Below are positions 1-8,391 of a stretch of 47,619 bases of DNA, in pieces. The stretch is from an uncultured Prevotellaceae bacterium (GTDB taxonomy: Bacteria > Bacteroidota > Bacteroidia > Bacteroidales > Bacteroidaceae): contig CAMHIS010000012.1 in assembly GCA_946185285.1 (NCBI GenBank), positions 1 through 47,619 of the forward strand, given 5' to 3'. The notes below the pieces were generated by a model. The model ran no database searches. It saw only the letters and a list, made by a program, of their open reading frames with translations, and had not been told where the DNA came from. The first letter of the stretch is position 1. Every line of letters starts with the position of its first letter. The position numbers and the translations under genes are program-made.

Positions 1-50
1 CCGAAGGCCCGTATGCATGCCGTAAGGAATGGTATTTCGTACTTGCTCAT
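1..50 (-). CDS. 5' end of an unidentified gene cut by the window edge
   Basis: An ATG at 50-48 on the minus strand opens a frame of 16 codons (starting MSKYEIPFLTACIRAF) that runs off the left edge without a stop. A TATATTTG -7 box lies 26 bases upstream at 76-83, which supports a real start. Sixteen residues are too few to name a family. Confidence 0.4.
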   Translation of the reverse strand, partial: MSKYEIPFLTACIRAF

Positions 51-75
51 ATCTTACATTGTTAGTTTCTGGCTG

Positions 76-83
76 CAAATATA
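76..83 (-). promoter_or_regulatory. -7 box TATATTTG
   Basis: Reads CAAATATA on the plus strand and matches the Bacteroidota TAnnTTTG element, pointing at the partial minus-strand gene that starts at position 50. No convincing -33 TTTG was found at 19-21 bp. Confidence 0.45.
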
Positions 84-202
84 CACAAATTTCTCGAAAG
101 TTGTTTCTTTTTAACATGTAATTCTTCGCTCATTACCTATTTTTATAGGTGCTCAGGCGAGCAGAGCTCGGAGTCTCATCTAATCGCCCATATAATTAAT
201 TT

Positions 203-412
203 ATCCGTCACATCCGTCACCGCCTTGTAATACACTGATATGCAACCGTTTACGGGGTGACGGGTGACGGTGACGGGTGACGGATGGCAATATGCTACGA
301 CGGCTGTAATGATTTACGTGCGGCGAATGATGATTCACCGCACGTGAACATTTGGCACAGAAACTTGGTGCGCGTGACTGTGCCGTCCATCCGTCATCCG
401 TCATCACCATCC
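203..412 (-). repeat. ~200-bp dispersed repeat, copy A (inverted relative to copy B)
   Basis: Nearly identical, in inverted orientation, to 39475-39689. It begins and ends with runs of GACGGAT/CCGTCAC units. Its centre is a hairpin at 316-345 with 13-bp arms (ACGTGCGGCGAAT / ATTCACCGCACGT, one mismatch or wobble) and a 4-nt loop. Weak open frames through it are probably not genes, because conservation is at the DNA level and includes the simple repeats. With the flanks (51-202 and 413-524), this is a 470-bp gene-free stretch. The left flank also has a small perfect hairpin ACCTAT-TTTT-ATAGGT at 135-150. Confidence 0.8.
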
Positions 413-524
413 GTCACCACGTAACCACCTGACTGTCTGTTGTTTACACGACTGTGACGGATGTGACGGATTTAGAATTCTCTTATTTGTGAGATGGCCG
501 GCAGTTTTGTAGTTCTCCGGAGCC

Positions 525-1694
525 TTAGTCCATACGGCTGCGGTAGTCGTCGTAGGTGAACTGGCGGAGGATTTCGAGCGAGCCGTCCGAATGGAGCATA
601 CCGATGGCAGGGTGAGAGATTCCGTTGAAGGTGTTTGTCTTCACCGTGGTGTAGTGGATCATATCCTCGAAGATGACCTCCTCGCCCACCTGCAATTCGT
701 GGTCGAACTGCCAATAACCCATGAAGTCGCCAGAGAGGCAGCTGTTGCCGCCGAGACGGTAAACGAAGGCCTCCCCAAGCCCCTCCGAAGGAGGGGGTGT
801 CTGGTTACCGGAAGAGGGTGGTTGGGATACTATTTTTGCTCCCCTCACCTCCGGCATATACGGCATTTCCAGGCAGTCGGGCATGTGGCATGTGAAGCTC
901 ACGTCGAGGATGGCGGTGCGGATTCCCTTGTCCTCGACGATGTCGACGACGTGGCTGACCAGCGGTCCCGTCTGCCAGGCGAAGGCACTGCCGGGCTCGA
1001 GGATAATCTTCAGCCAGGGATAGCGGTCGTGCAATCCTTTTAATACACGTATAAGGAGTTCCACGTCGTAGTCCTTGCGCGTCATCAGGTGTCCGCCGCC
1101 TAAGTTGAGCCACTTCAGCTGCGGGAACCAGCGGGCAAACTTCTCCTCTATATGCCCAAGCGTGCGCTCCAGGACGTCGGCCCCGCTCTCGCAGTGACAG
1201 TGGCAGTGGAAGCCCTCGATGTCGCTTGGCAGCTGTCCGGGCAGCTTGTCAGCCGTGACGCCGAAGCGGGTGCCGGGAGCACAGGGGTTATAGAGCGCCG
1301 TCGCCACCTCGGAATACCCGGGGTTCACACGGATACCGATGCTGACGCCCCCGCCTACCCTGCCGTGCAGCCGCTCGTACTGCGACAGCGAGTTGAACGT
1401 CAGGTGACTGGAACAGCGCACAATCTCGTCGAACTCCCAATCGGTATAGGCCGGCGAGTAGGTGTGGGCCTTCTCGCCAAACTCCTCGTAAGCCAGCCTG
1501 GCCTCGCTCAACGAACTGGCAGTGGTCGAACGGATGTATTCGCGGAAGATGGGGAACGTCTTCCACAGGGCGAACGCCTTGAAGGCTAAGATAATCTCCA
1601 CATCAGCCCTTCGGGCCACGTCGGCAATGAGCTGCAGGTTCCTCCTGAGCCTCGGCTCCTCAATAATATAAATAGGTGTATTGACTTTTCTCAT
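525..1694 (-). CDS. nspC: Carboxynorspermidine decarboxylase
   Basis: PLP-dependent fold-III decarboxylase that converts carboxynorspermidine or carboxyspermidine to the free polyamine, the last step of the alternative spermidine route used by many Bacteroidota. The N-terminus carries the lysine motif AFKAFALW (PLP Schiff-base Lys). The middle has FHCHCHCESG and NLGGGH, and the C-terminal part has YRLGGNSCLSGDFMG, a family signature. I chose the ATG at 1694 because MRKVNTPIYI matches the usual N-terminus; an in-frame ATG four codons upstream (1706) is possible. The protein is slightly long because a proline-rich insert of about 20 residues (DNA 768-830) sits just before YRLGGNSC; it coincides with a G/C-rich palindromic repeat. 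Confidence 0.93.
   Translation of the reverse strand: MRKVNTPIYIIEEPRLRRNLQLIADVARRADVEIILAFKAFALWKTFPIFREYIRSTTASSLSEARLAYEEFGEKAHTYSPAYTDWEFDEIVRCSSHLTFNSLSQYERLHGRVGGGVSIGIRVNPGYSEVATALYNPCAPGTRFGVTADKLPGQLPSDIEGFHCHCHCESGADVLERTLGHIEEKFARWFPQLKWLNLGGGHLMTRKDYDVELLIRVLKGLHDRYPWLKIILEPGSAFAWQTGPLVSHVVDIVEDKGIRTAILDVSFTCHMPDCLEMPYMPEVRGAKIVSQPPSSGNQTPPPSEGLGEAFVYRLGGNSCLSGDFMGYWQFDHELQVGEEVIFEDMIHYTTVKTNTFNGISHPAIGMLHSDGSLEILRQFTYDDYRSRMD
768..830 (-). repeat. G/C-rich palindromic element inserted in frame in nspC
   Basis: On the plus strand it reads CCCCTCC-GAAG-GAGGGGG, then TGTCTGGTTAC and a run ending GAGGGTGGTTGGG. This resembles the intergenic palindrome at 33783-33830 (CCCTCCC-CAAG-GGAGGGG, then AGTTTGGTTAC and GGGGGT). 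It encodes VSQPPSSGNQTPPPSEGLGEA in nspC without breaking the frame. Confidence 0.65.
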
Positions 1695-1787
1695 GCTTGT
1701 CGGCAAAGTTAGCTATTATCCCACAATTATCAGGCAGCGGGCATCATCTTATAATATTATTTAACTATAATAAATACGTCAGAAGAT

Positions 1788-1818
1788 TTTGTGGTTTGCC
1801 CGCTTATTTGTATCTTTG
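1788..1818 (+). promoter_or_regulatory. dnaX promoter (-33 TTTG / -7 TATCTTTG)
   Basis: TTTG at 1788-1791, a 19-bp spacer and TATCTTTG at 1811-1818 match the Bacteroidota housekeeping promoter. The predicted leader to the dnaX ATG at 1842 is about 20 nt. Confidence 0.75.
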
Positions 1819-1841
1819 CAACCGCAAACAACAGACAACTT

Positions 1842-3614
1842 ATGGAAGAATACATAGTTTCAGCCCGGAAGTACCGCCCGATGTCGTTCGACACGGTGGT
1901 GGGACAGCAGGCCCTGACCACGACACTGAAGAATGCCGTCAAGTCGGGGAAGCTGGCTCACGCCTATCTGTTCTGCGGGCCACGGGGCGTGGGCAAGACC
2001 ACCTGCGCCCGCATCTTCGCCAAGGCCATCAACTGCCAGAACCCGACGGCCGATGGCGAGGCCTGCAACGAGTGCGAGTCGTGCCAGTCGTTCAACGAGC
2101 AGCGGTCGCTCAACATCTTCGAGCTTGACGCCGCGTCGAACAACTCGGTAGAGCACATCAAGACGCTGATGGAGCAGACGCGCATCCCGCCGCAGCTGGG
2201 CAAGTACAAGGTCTTTATCATTGACGAGGTCCACATGCTGTCGACGGCAGCCTTCAACGCATTCCTGAAGACGCTGGAGGAGCCGCCCGCACACGTCATC
2301 TTCATCCTGGCCACGACGGAGAAGCACAAGATACTGCCGACGATCCTGAGCCGCTGCCAGATTTACGACTTCGAGCGCATGACGGTGGCCAACACCGTCA
2401 GCCACCTGAAGAGCGTGGCCGCGCGCGAAGGCATCAGATACGAAGACGAGGCCCTGGCCGTGATTGCCGAGAAGGCCGACGGGGGTATGCGCGACGCGCT
2501 GTCCATCTTCGACCAGGCGGCCTCCTTCTGCCAGGGCGACATCACCTACCAGAAGGTAATAGAGGACCTGAACGTGCTCGACTCTGAGTACTACTTCCGG
2601 CTGGTCGACTACAGCTTAGGCAACAAGGTCAGCGAGGCGATGGTGCTGCTGAACGACATCATCAACAAGGGCTTCGACTGCGGCCTGCTCATCCAGGGGC
2701 TGGCGCGCCACGTCCGGAACGTGCTCATGGCCAAGGACGCCCAGACGCTGCCCCTGCTCGAAGTGAGCGAACAGCAGCGGAAGCGCTACCAAGAGCAAGC
2801 CCGGCAGTGCCCCACGGCGTTCCTGTACAAGGCCTTGCAGCTGATGAACCAGTGCGACGTGAACTACCGGCAGTCATCGAACAAGCGCCTGCTGGTAGAG
2901 CTGACGCTTATCGAAGTGGCCCAGATTACGCAGCCCGACGAGGGGCCCGCCAGTGGGCGTAAGCCCAGAAGACTGAAATCCCTGTTTAAGCAATTGATGC
3001 AGCAGACGCAGCCCAAGACCGCGGCCCCGCAGGTAGCCGTGGCTGCCCCTGCCCCGTCAGCAGCCCCCACGGCTGCAACCCCGTCGCCAGTGCCGTCTGA
3101 GCAGTCAGCCCCGCAGCGCCCGCCGCACCCCACGCTGAAGTCGTCGTCGTTAGGCTTGTCGTGGAATAATCTGCGCAAGATGTCGACGGCGTCGAAGATG
3201 AACGTTCTGCCCGGCACGATGGGCATTGAAACGAAAAACGCCGACGAGAGCGCGGCGTTCACCCAGGAGGACCTGGAACTGCAGTGGATGTCGATGTGCA
3301 ACCGCATGCCCCAGAAGCTGGTGGCCATCGCCTCGCGGATGAAGAACATGACGCCCGTCATTACTGCGCTGCCCAAGGTAGAGGTGGTGGTGGGCAACGA
3401 ACTCATCCAGGCCGAGATGGAGAAGATACGCGGCAGCATCGTCAACACGCTGAAGGTGTATCTGCACAACAGCGGCATCGAGCTGAATATCCGCGTCGAC
3501 GAGCACCGCGAGGAAATCAAGATCCTGACACGCGGTGAACAGCTGGAAGAGATTATCAAAAGCAATCCGGCGGTTGAGAAGCTGCGCCTGGCCTTCGAAC
3601 TGGAGCTGGCGTGA
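1842..3614 (+). CDS. dnaX: DNA polymerase III subunit gamma/tau
   Basis: Clamp-loader ATPase of the replicative polymerase. The N-terminal AAA+ module has Walker A GPRGVGKTT, a four-cysteine zinc site (CARIF, then CQNP, CNECESC), Walker B DEVHML and the sensor/SRC motif TTEKHKILPTILSRC. A low-complexity Ala/Pro/Thr linker at about residues 395-430 leads to a C-terminal domain of Bacteroidota type. The start MEEYIVSARKYRP is placed just after the promoter; an upstream in-frame extension to 1791 overlaps that promoter and is unlikely. The 590-residue length is normal for the phylum. Confidence 0.96.
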   Translation: MEEYIVSARKYRPMSFDTVVGQQALTTTLKNAVKSGKLAHAYLFCGPRGVGKTTCARIFAKAINCQNPTADGEACNECESCQSFNEQRSLNIFELDAASNNSVEHIKTLMEQTRIPPQLGKYKVFIIDEVHMLSTAAFNAFLKTLEEPPAHVIFILATTEKHKILPTILSRCQIYDFERMTVANTVSHLKSVAAREGIRYEDEALAVIAEKADGGMRDALSIFDQAASFCQGDITYQKVIEDLNVLDSEYYFRLVDYSLGNKVSEAMVLLNDIINKGFDCGLLIQGLARHVRNVLMAKDAQTLPLLEVSEQQRKRYQEQARQCPTAFLYKALQLMNQCDVNYRQSSNKRLLVELTLIEVAQITQPDEGPASGRKPRRLKSLFKQLMQQTQPKTAAPQVAVAAPAPSAAPTAATPSPVPSEQSAPQRPPHPTLKSSSLGLSWNNLRKMSTASKMNVLPGTMGIETKNADESAAFTQEDLELQWMSMCNRMPQKLVAIASRMKNMTPVITALPKVEVVVGNELIQAEMEKIRGSIVNTLKVYLHNSGIELNIRVDEHREEIKILTRGEQLEEIIKSNPAVEKLRLAFELELA

Positions 3615-3617
3615 GAA

Positions 3618-3673
3618 GAAGTAAGAAGTAAGAAGTAAGAAGTAAGAAGTAAGAAGTGAGAAGTGAGAAGTGA
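3618..3673 (+). repeat. Heptamer tandem array, 5x GAAGTAA + 3x GAAGTGA
   Basis: Eight exact 7-bp units fill the gap between the dnaX stop and the next gene. The unit switches once, from GAAGTAA to GAAGTGA. It is the longest of several heptamer/octamer arrays in the window. Confidence 0.95.
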
Positions 3674-3698
3674 AGAGTTATAAAATAAAGAGAGAGAG

Positions 3699-4061
3699 AT
3701 GAAGGTAATGAGAAGTTTTGTGACGGCCATCATCCGCGTATGGAATGCGCCGTTCGTCAAATACGCCGTGATAACACTCACCGGCATCGCCCTTGTGGGC
3801 TTTGTCGGTGAAAACAGCTTGCTGGCGCACCTGCGCAACAAGCACTATATCGGCCAGTTGGACGAAGAGATTGAGAAATATAACACGCGCTACCAGAACG
3901 ACATGCGCCAGATACACGAGCTGAACCACAACCCGAAGGCCATGGAGCGCATAGCCCGCGAGCGCTATTTCATGAAGCACGACGACGAGGACATCTTCGT
4001 GCTCAGCGACGACAACCGCGAATTCCAGTCAATAGCCGACAACAATGAAACAGCTGAATAA
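3699..4061 (+). CDS. FtsB/DivIC-family septum formation initiator
   Basis: Small bitopic membrane protein of the division machinery. A short cytoplasmic N-terminus is followed by one transmembrane helix (about residues 17-35, VKYAVITLTGIALVGFVG), then a periplasmic coiled coil (IGQLDEEIEKYNTRYQND) and the motif NPKAMERIARERYFM, typical of FtsB/DivIC proteins. It lies downstream of dnaX behind the heptamer array and overlaps the next gene by 17 bp, so it is probably co-transcribed. An ATG three codons in (3708) is an alternative start. Confidence 0.85.
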   Translation: MKVMRSFVTAIIRVWNAPFVKYAVITLTGIALVGFVGENSLLAHLRNKHYIGQLDEEIEKYNTRYQNDMRQIHELNHNPKAMERIARERYFMKHDDEDIFVLSDDNREFQSIADNNETAE

Positions 4062-4446
4062 CTGGCAGAACGCCATCTTCCTGACCGGGGCCATACTGAT
4101 GGTCGCGGGAGCCGGTACGAGCCTGCTGAACTGGGCTGCCGCCCCTTATCTGTTTGCTCTCGGGGCCTTAGGCTTCACCTCGATGCAGATGCTGCAGCGC
4201 TATGAGGGCAGCAACTTCGTCATCAGGCGCCTGCGGCGCATCATGCTGCTGAGCGACATCCTGTTCCTGGTGTCGGCCCTGCTGATGTTTGCCAATCAGG
4301 CAAACGTGTTCCATCTTGACCACATCACCTACCTGCAATACATATATAACAAGTGGGTAGTAACGCTGCTGATTGCTGCGATACTCCAGCTCTATACCAC
4401 CCACCGAATAGGCCAGGAACTGGGCCAAGAGGCAAAAAAACTATAA
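4045..4446 (+). CDS. Four-helix integral membrane protein, unknown function
   Basis: A 133-residue hydrophobic protein with four predicted membrane segments (around residues 10-27, 34-50, 66-84 and 103-121) separated by short loops, and a charged C-terminus ending EAKKL. The start lies inside the FtsB-like gene, which indicates translational coupling. It has no catalytic motif I recognise. The position after a divisome gene is suggestive only. Confidence 0.75.
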   Translation: MKQLNNWQNAIFLTGAILMVAGAGTSLLNWAAAPYLFALGALGFTSMQMLQRYEGSNFVIRRLRRIMLLSDILFLVSALLMFANQANVFHLDHITYLQYIYNKWVVTLLIAAILQLYTTHRIGQELGQEAKKL

Positions 4447-4505
4447 AAGATTGCGCAATTGTTTTAAATTGCGCAAATTTTTTTCCGTACCTCAATATAA
4501 CATTG

Positions 4506-4513
4506 TACATTTG
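4506..4513 (+). promoter_or_regulatory. -7 box TACATTTG
   Basis: Fits TAnnTTTG, 24 bases upstream of the lipoprotein ATG at 4538. A T-rich tract lies where the -33 box would be, but there is no exact TTTG. Confidence 0.5.
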
Positions 4514-4537
4514 CAGCAGGATTACAACAATCGTCTT

Positions 4538-5287
4538 ATGAAGAGAATCATATACGCACTGGCCGTCGTCTGTTCACTCACCTCCTGTGCCGAGAGTTAT
4601 CTGGTGCAGGGAGCATCGTCGGTGTCGACCCTCGATGGCAGTAAGCTATACCTGAAAGCAATCAAGGACAACGAACTCAAGAACATTGACTCCTGTGAGG
4701 TCGTCCACGGGCAGTTCCGCTTTACAGGCCTGCTCGACACCGTCCGCATGGCCAACCTCTTCATGGACGAAGAGAGCATCATGCCCGTTGTGCTTGAGAA
4801 GGGCGAGATCAACATCCGCATCGACAATGCCTCGCAGTCCGTCGGCGGTACGCCCCTCAACGAGAAGCTCTATGAGTTCATCGACCTGCACAACCAGCTC
4901 GACAACCAGATGGAGGAACTGTCGCACAAGCAGAGCCAGATGCTGCTCGACGGTATTGACGAGGCCGACATCAACAGACAGCTGAACACCGAGGCCGCCG
5001 ACATTGCCCGCCGCGAGGACAGTCTGGTCACCAACTTCATCGTCGACAACTTCGACAACGTCTTAGGGCCTGGTATCTTCATGATGATTACCAGCGGCTA
5101 TCCCTACCCCGTGCTGACGCCACAGATAGAGGACATCATGTCGAAGGCCACGAAAAAGTTCAAGAACGACCCCTACGTGAAAGACTACTATCAGGTGGCC
5201 ACTGAGAATCAGGCGCGGCAGACAGGCCTGCACGAGGCAGAGCCACAGCCCGCCAATGCCAACGAGGAAAATGACACGACTGATTAA
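4538..5287 (+). CDS. Lipoprotein with DUF4369-like N-terminal domain
   Basis: The signal peptide MKRIIYALAVVCSLTSC ends in a lipobox Cys at residue 17. The domain after it (DGSKLYLKAIKDNELKNIDSC, HGQFRFTG, MDEESIMPVVLEKGEINI) has the look of DUF4369, a beta-sandwich common in Bacteroidota lipoproteins and often fused to thioredoxin domains; here no thioredoxin CxxC follows. The C-terminal half is helical and ends in an acidic tail. The frame could be extended to 4451, but that would overlap the -7 box. Its end overlaps pyrC by 17 bp. Confidence 0.75.
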   Translation: MKRIIYALAVVCSLTSCAESYLVQGASSVSTLDGSKLYLKAIKDNELKNIDSCEVVHGQFRFTGLLDTVRMANLFMDEESIMPVVLEKGEINIRIDNASQSVGGTPLNEKLYEFIDLHNQLDNQMEELSHKQSQMLLDGIDEADINRQLNTEAADIARREDSLVTNFIVDNFDNVLGPGIFMMITSGYPYPVLTPQIEDIMSKATKKFKNDPYVKDYYQVATENQARQTGLHEAEPQPANANEENDTTD

Positions 5288-6602
5288 AGGCGGCACCATC
5301 GTCAACGAGGGGAAGACATTCGTCGGCTCCATCGTCGTAGACGGCAAGGATATCATAGCAATCAAAGAAGGCATCACACTTCCCGAAGTGCCAGTCGATG
5401 AAACGATTGACGCCTCGGGATGTTTCGTACTGCCAGGCATCATCGACGACCATGTGCACTTCCGCGAGCCGGGACTCACCGAGAAGGCCGACATCGACAC
5501 GGAGTCGCGGGCAGCGGCTGCCGGCGGTGTGACCACCTACTTCGACATGCCCAATACCGTGCCGCAGACCACAACCCTCGAGGCACTCGACGGGAAATTC
5601 GAGACGGCCAAGCACAAGAGCCACGTCAACTACAGCTTCTTCTTCGGCGCCACCAACGACAACAGCCACCTCTTTCCACAACTCGACCGGAGCCGCATTC
5701 CCGGCATCAAGCTGTTCATGGGGTCGTCGACGGGCAATATGCTCGTCGACCGCCGCGAAGCCCTCGACCGTATCTTTGCCACCGCCGCCATGCCCATCAT
5801 GGTCCACTGCGAGGATACGGCCATCATCAACCGCAACATGGCCCGGGCAAAAGCGCTCTACGGAGACGACCCCGGCGTGAGCCACCATCCGGAAATCCGC
5901 AGCGCCGAGGCCTGCTATGAGAGTAGCCGCGTGGCCGTGGAACTGGCCAAGAAGCACCAGGCCCACCTCCACATAGCACATCTGACCACAGAACAGGAAC
6001 TGGGACTGCTCGACAATCCGGGACTGATAACTGCCGAGGCCACCGTCGGCCACCTGTACTTCAGCGACCGCGACTACGCTCAGCTGGGCACCCGCATCAA
6101 GTGCAACCCGGCCATCAAGAGCGAGCGCGACCGCGAAGCCCTGCAGCAGGCACTGACCGACGGACGCATAGCAGTCGTCGGCACCGACCACGCCCCACAT
6201 CTGCTGTCGCAGAAGGAGGGAGGCTGTGCGCGTGCGGCCAGCGGTATGCCCATGATCCAGTTTGCGCTGGTGACAATGCTCGAGCTGACTGACCGCGGAG
6301 TGCTGTCCATAGAGCGGCTGGTAGAACTGATGTGCCACAACCCGGCCCGGCTCTTCGGCATTGAGCGCCGCGGATTCCTGCGCCCCGGCTATCGGGCCGA
6401 CATCGTGCTGGCAGAACCCGGACGTGCCTGGACGGTCACGAAGGACGTCATTGAAAGCCGCTGCGGCTGGAGCCCCATGGAGGGCCATACCTTTCTCTGG
6501 CAGGTCCGGCAGACACTTTGCAACGGCCATATTGTTTACAACAACGGCCAAGTCGATGACTCGTACATCGGCGAGCCGGCTTGTTTCCACCACGACCAAT
6601 GA
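5271..6602 (+). CDS. pyrC: Dihydroorotase
   Basis: Amidohydrolase of pyrimidine biosynthesis that interconverts carbamoyl aspartate and dihydroorotate. Visible signatures: metal-binding DDHVHFREPG near residue 60, GIKLFMGSSTGNM (region of the carboxylated lysine), a histidine cluster HLHIAHLTT, and TDHAPH near the end of the barrel. The length of 443 residues fits the class I enzyme. I chose MTRLIKGG (5271) because it matches the family N-terminus; five codons upstream is possible. It overlaps the lipoprotein gene before it and the MetH-activation gene after it (ATGA). Confidence 0.95.
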   Translation: MTRLIKGGTIVNEGKTFVGSIVVDGKDIIAIKEGITLPEVPVDETIDASGCFVLPGIIDDHVHFREPGLTEKADIDTESRAAAAGGVTTYFDMPNTVPQTTTLEALDGKFETAKHKSHVNYSFFFGATNDNSHLFPQLDRSRIPGIKLFMGSSTGNMLVDRREALDRIFATAAMPIMVHCEDTAIINRNMARAKALYGDDPGVSHHPEIRSAEACYESSRVAVELAKKHQAHLHIAHLTTEQELGLLDNPGLITAEATVGHLYFSDRDYAQLGTRIKCNPAIKSERDREALQQALTDGRIAVVGTDHAPHLLSQKEGGCARAASGMPMIQFALVTMLELTDRGVLSIERLVELMCHNPARLFGIERRGFLRPGYRADIVLAEPGRAWTVTKDVIESRCGWSPMEGHTFLWQVRQTLCNGHIVYNNGQVDDSYIGEPACFHHDQ

Positions 6603-7423
6603 GAGTTGACTACAGCATCGGCGAGGTGGCACCCTACATCAACTGGATTTACTTCTTCCACGCCTGGGGAAGCAGCAGTATGCCACTGACAGACAGGCAA
6701 CAGCTGCAGGCCGAGGCCACGGAGCGGCTGACGCGCCACGCCGGGCACTACCATACCCACGCCGTCTTCCTGTTGTTCGACGCTTACAGCGATGGCGACG
6801 ACATCGTTGTTTCAAGCGGCGAGATGAAGGATGAAGGAGAAAAGAGGATTCCCTGCCTGCGACAACAGCAGCAGGGCAGCGACTACCTGTGTCTGGCCGA
6901 CTTCATTGCGCCGGCAGGCTGCTCTGCGTATGCCAACAAAATAGGCGTCTTCGCCACCACCGTCGACCCAGGCATGGAGACCGACTTCGACGGCGACCCC
7001 TACGAGAAAATGATGATGCAGCTGCTGGCTGACCGGCTGGCTGAAGCCACGGCGGAACGCCTGCACGAGACGGTACGCAAGACCTACTGGGGCTACGCAC
7101 CCGATGAGCAGCTTACCATTGCTGAAATGCTCAGCGAGCAATGGCAGGGCATCAGACCCGCCGTCGGCTACCCCTCGCTGCCCGACACCAGCCTGAACTT
7201 TGTGATTGACCAGCTGACAGACATACGGCAGATAGGCATCCGCCTCACGTCAAGCGGAGCCATGAAGCCACATGCCAGCGTCAGCGGACTGATGATGGCC
7301 CACCCGGAAGCACGCTATTTCAGCATAGGCAAAATAGACCGTTGCCAACTGAATGACTATGCCCGCCGACGAAACGTCCCCGTCAGTCTGATGAGTAAAT
7401 TCTTAGGAGGAAACATACTATGA
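6599..7423 (+). CDS. Stand-alone AdoMet-binding activation domain of cobalamin-dependent methionine synthase
   Basis: Matches the C-terminal reactivation domain of MetH as a separate 274-residue protein. It has DRLAEATAERLHETVRKTYWGY, GIRPAVGYPSLPD (RPAxGYP is the AdoMet-site signature), IRLTSSGAMKPHASVSG and YFSIGKIDRCQLNDYARR. In intact MetH this domain uses AdoMet and reduced flavodoxin to rescue oxidised cobalamin. A separate copy implies a split MetH whose catalytic part lies elsewhere. The usual CPDH after GYP reads LPDT here. Its start overlaps the pyrC stop and its own stop overlaps the next ATG, so translation is coupled. Confidence 0.85.
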   Translation: MRVDYSIGEVAPYINWIYFFHAWGSSSMPLTDRQQLQAEATERLTRHAGHYHTHAVFLLFDAYSDGDDIVVSSGEMKDEGEKRIPCLRQQQQGSDYLCLADFIAPAGCSAYANKIGVFATTVDPGMETDFDGDPYEKMMMQLLADRLAEATAERLHETVRKTYWGYAPDEQLTIAEMLSEQWQGIRPAVGYPSLPDTSLNFVIDQLTDIRQIGIRLTSSGAMKPHASVSGLMMAHPEARYFSIGKIDRCQLNDYARRRNVPVSLMSKFLGGNIL

Positions 7424-8391
7424 CAAATAACCTGACGATTCTTTTCGACCCCGACACCTACCTGTGGCTGACCATTGCCATTCTGGCCATTCTCACCCTG
7501 ACGGTGGCATGGTGGCTGCGGAGGAGCCGCCGCCTTCCCGCACTGCTCTGCCTTGCCTTTCTGCTTTTCGGCTGGTATATGGTCATATACGGTGCCTTTG
7601 TCGAGTTCACGCGTTTAGAGGTCCGCCACGTGGAGTATGCGTCCGAAGACCTGCCCGACGCCTTCGACGGCTACCGTATCGTGCAGTTCAGCGATGCCCA
7701 CTTGGGAACTTACAACGGCTGGCGACAGCCCATCCTGAGACGCGCCATCGACAGCATCAATGCACAGAAGGCCGACCTCATCGTCTTCACCGGCGACCTG
7801 CAGAACAAGGAACCCGACGAGATTAAGCCCAACATACCGCTACTAAAGCAACTAAAAGCCCACGACGGCGTCTGCTCCGTCATGGGCAACCACGACTACC
7901 CAAACTACGTCGATCTGGACGAAATACACAAGGTAGCCAATTTATGCGAGACCATGAACACCGAAGAGGACATGGGCTGGCGCCTGCTCAACAACACATG
8001 GCGCCGAATACGCCGGGGCGAGGAGAGCATCGTCATAGCAGGCATGGAGAACGACGGCGAAAAGCGCTTCCCACAGCTGGGTGACATCACGTCGGCTCTC
8101 TCGGGCCTCAACCGCAAGACGTTTGTCGTCATGCTCGAGCACGACCCCACATCGTGGCGGCGGAAGATACTGCCCCACTCACATTGCCAGCTGACACTCA
8201 GCGGACATACCCACGGCGGACAGTTCAACTTCTTCGGACTCTCGCCGGCTATGTTCACCTACCGTGAGCTCGGCGGTATGTACTACGCCGGCAACCGCGC
8301 CCTCAACGTCTCTACAGGACTGGGCGGAGTCGTGCCCATCCGTTTAGGAACAACTCCTGAAATCGTGGTTATAACATTAAAGAAGAAATGA
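7420..8391 (+). CDS. Membrane-anchored metallophosphoesterase (YkuE-like)
   Basis: Calcineurin-like phosphoesterase. Two or three hydrophobic segments in the first 65 residues anchor the protein. The catalytic domain then shows the metal-ligand motifs FSDAHLGT (D, H), FTGDLQN (GDxx), MGNHDY (GNHD), LEHDPTSW and SGHTHGGQFN. Members of this family act on phosphodiesters or lipid intermediates at the membrane; the substrate cannot be told from sequence. It is coupled by 4-bp overlaps to genes on both sides, including the acyltransferase, which fits a lipid-related role. Confidence 0.88.
   Translation: MTNNLTILFDPDTYLWLTIAILAILTLTVAWWLRRSRRLPALLCLAFLLFGWYMVIYGAFVEFTRLEVRHVEYASEDLPDAFDGYRIVQFSDAHLGTYNGWRQPILRRAIDSINAQKADLIVFTGDLQNKEPDEIKPNIPLLKQLKAHDGVCSVMGNHDYPNYVDLDEIHKVANLCETMNTEEDMGWRLLNNTWRRIRRGEESIVIAGMENDGEKRFPQLGDITSALSGLNRKTFVVMLEHDPTSWRRKILPHSHCQLTLSGHTHGGQFNFFGLSPAMFTYRELGGMYYAGNRALNVSTGLGGVVPIRLGTTPEIVVITLKKK

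Noticed and set aside
201..410. 69-codon minus-strand frame within the ~200-bp repeat considered as a gene (also 39498-39689)
   Set aside because: Conservation is at the DNA level including hairpin and simple repeats; no promoter or domain.
5160..6632. Long minus-strand open frame (490 codons) opposite pyrC
   Set aside because: It mirrors the codon-biased pyrC frame, has no domain or promoter, and covers unmistakable dihydroorotase motifs on the other strand.
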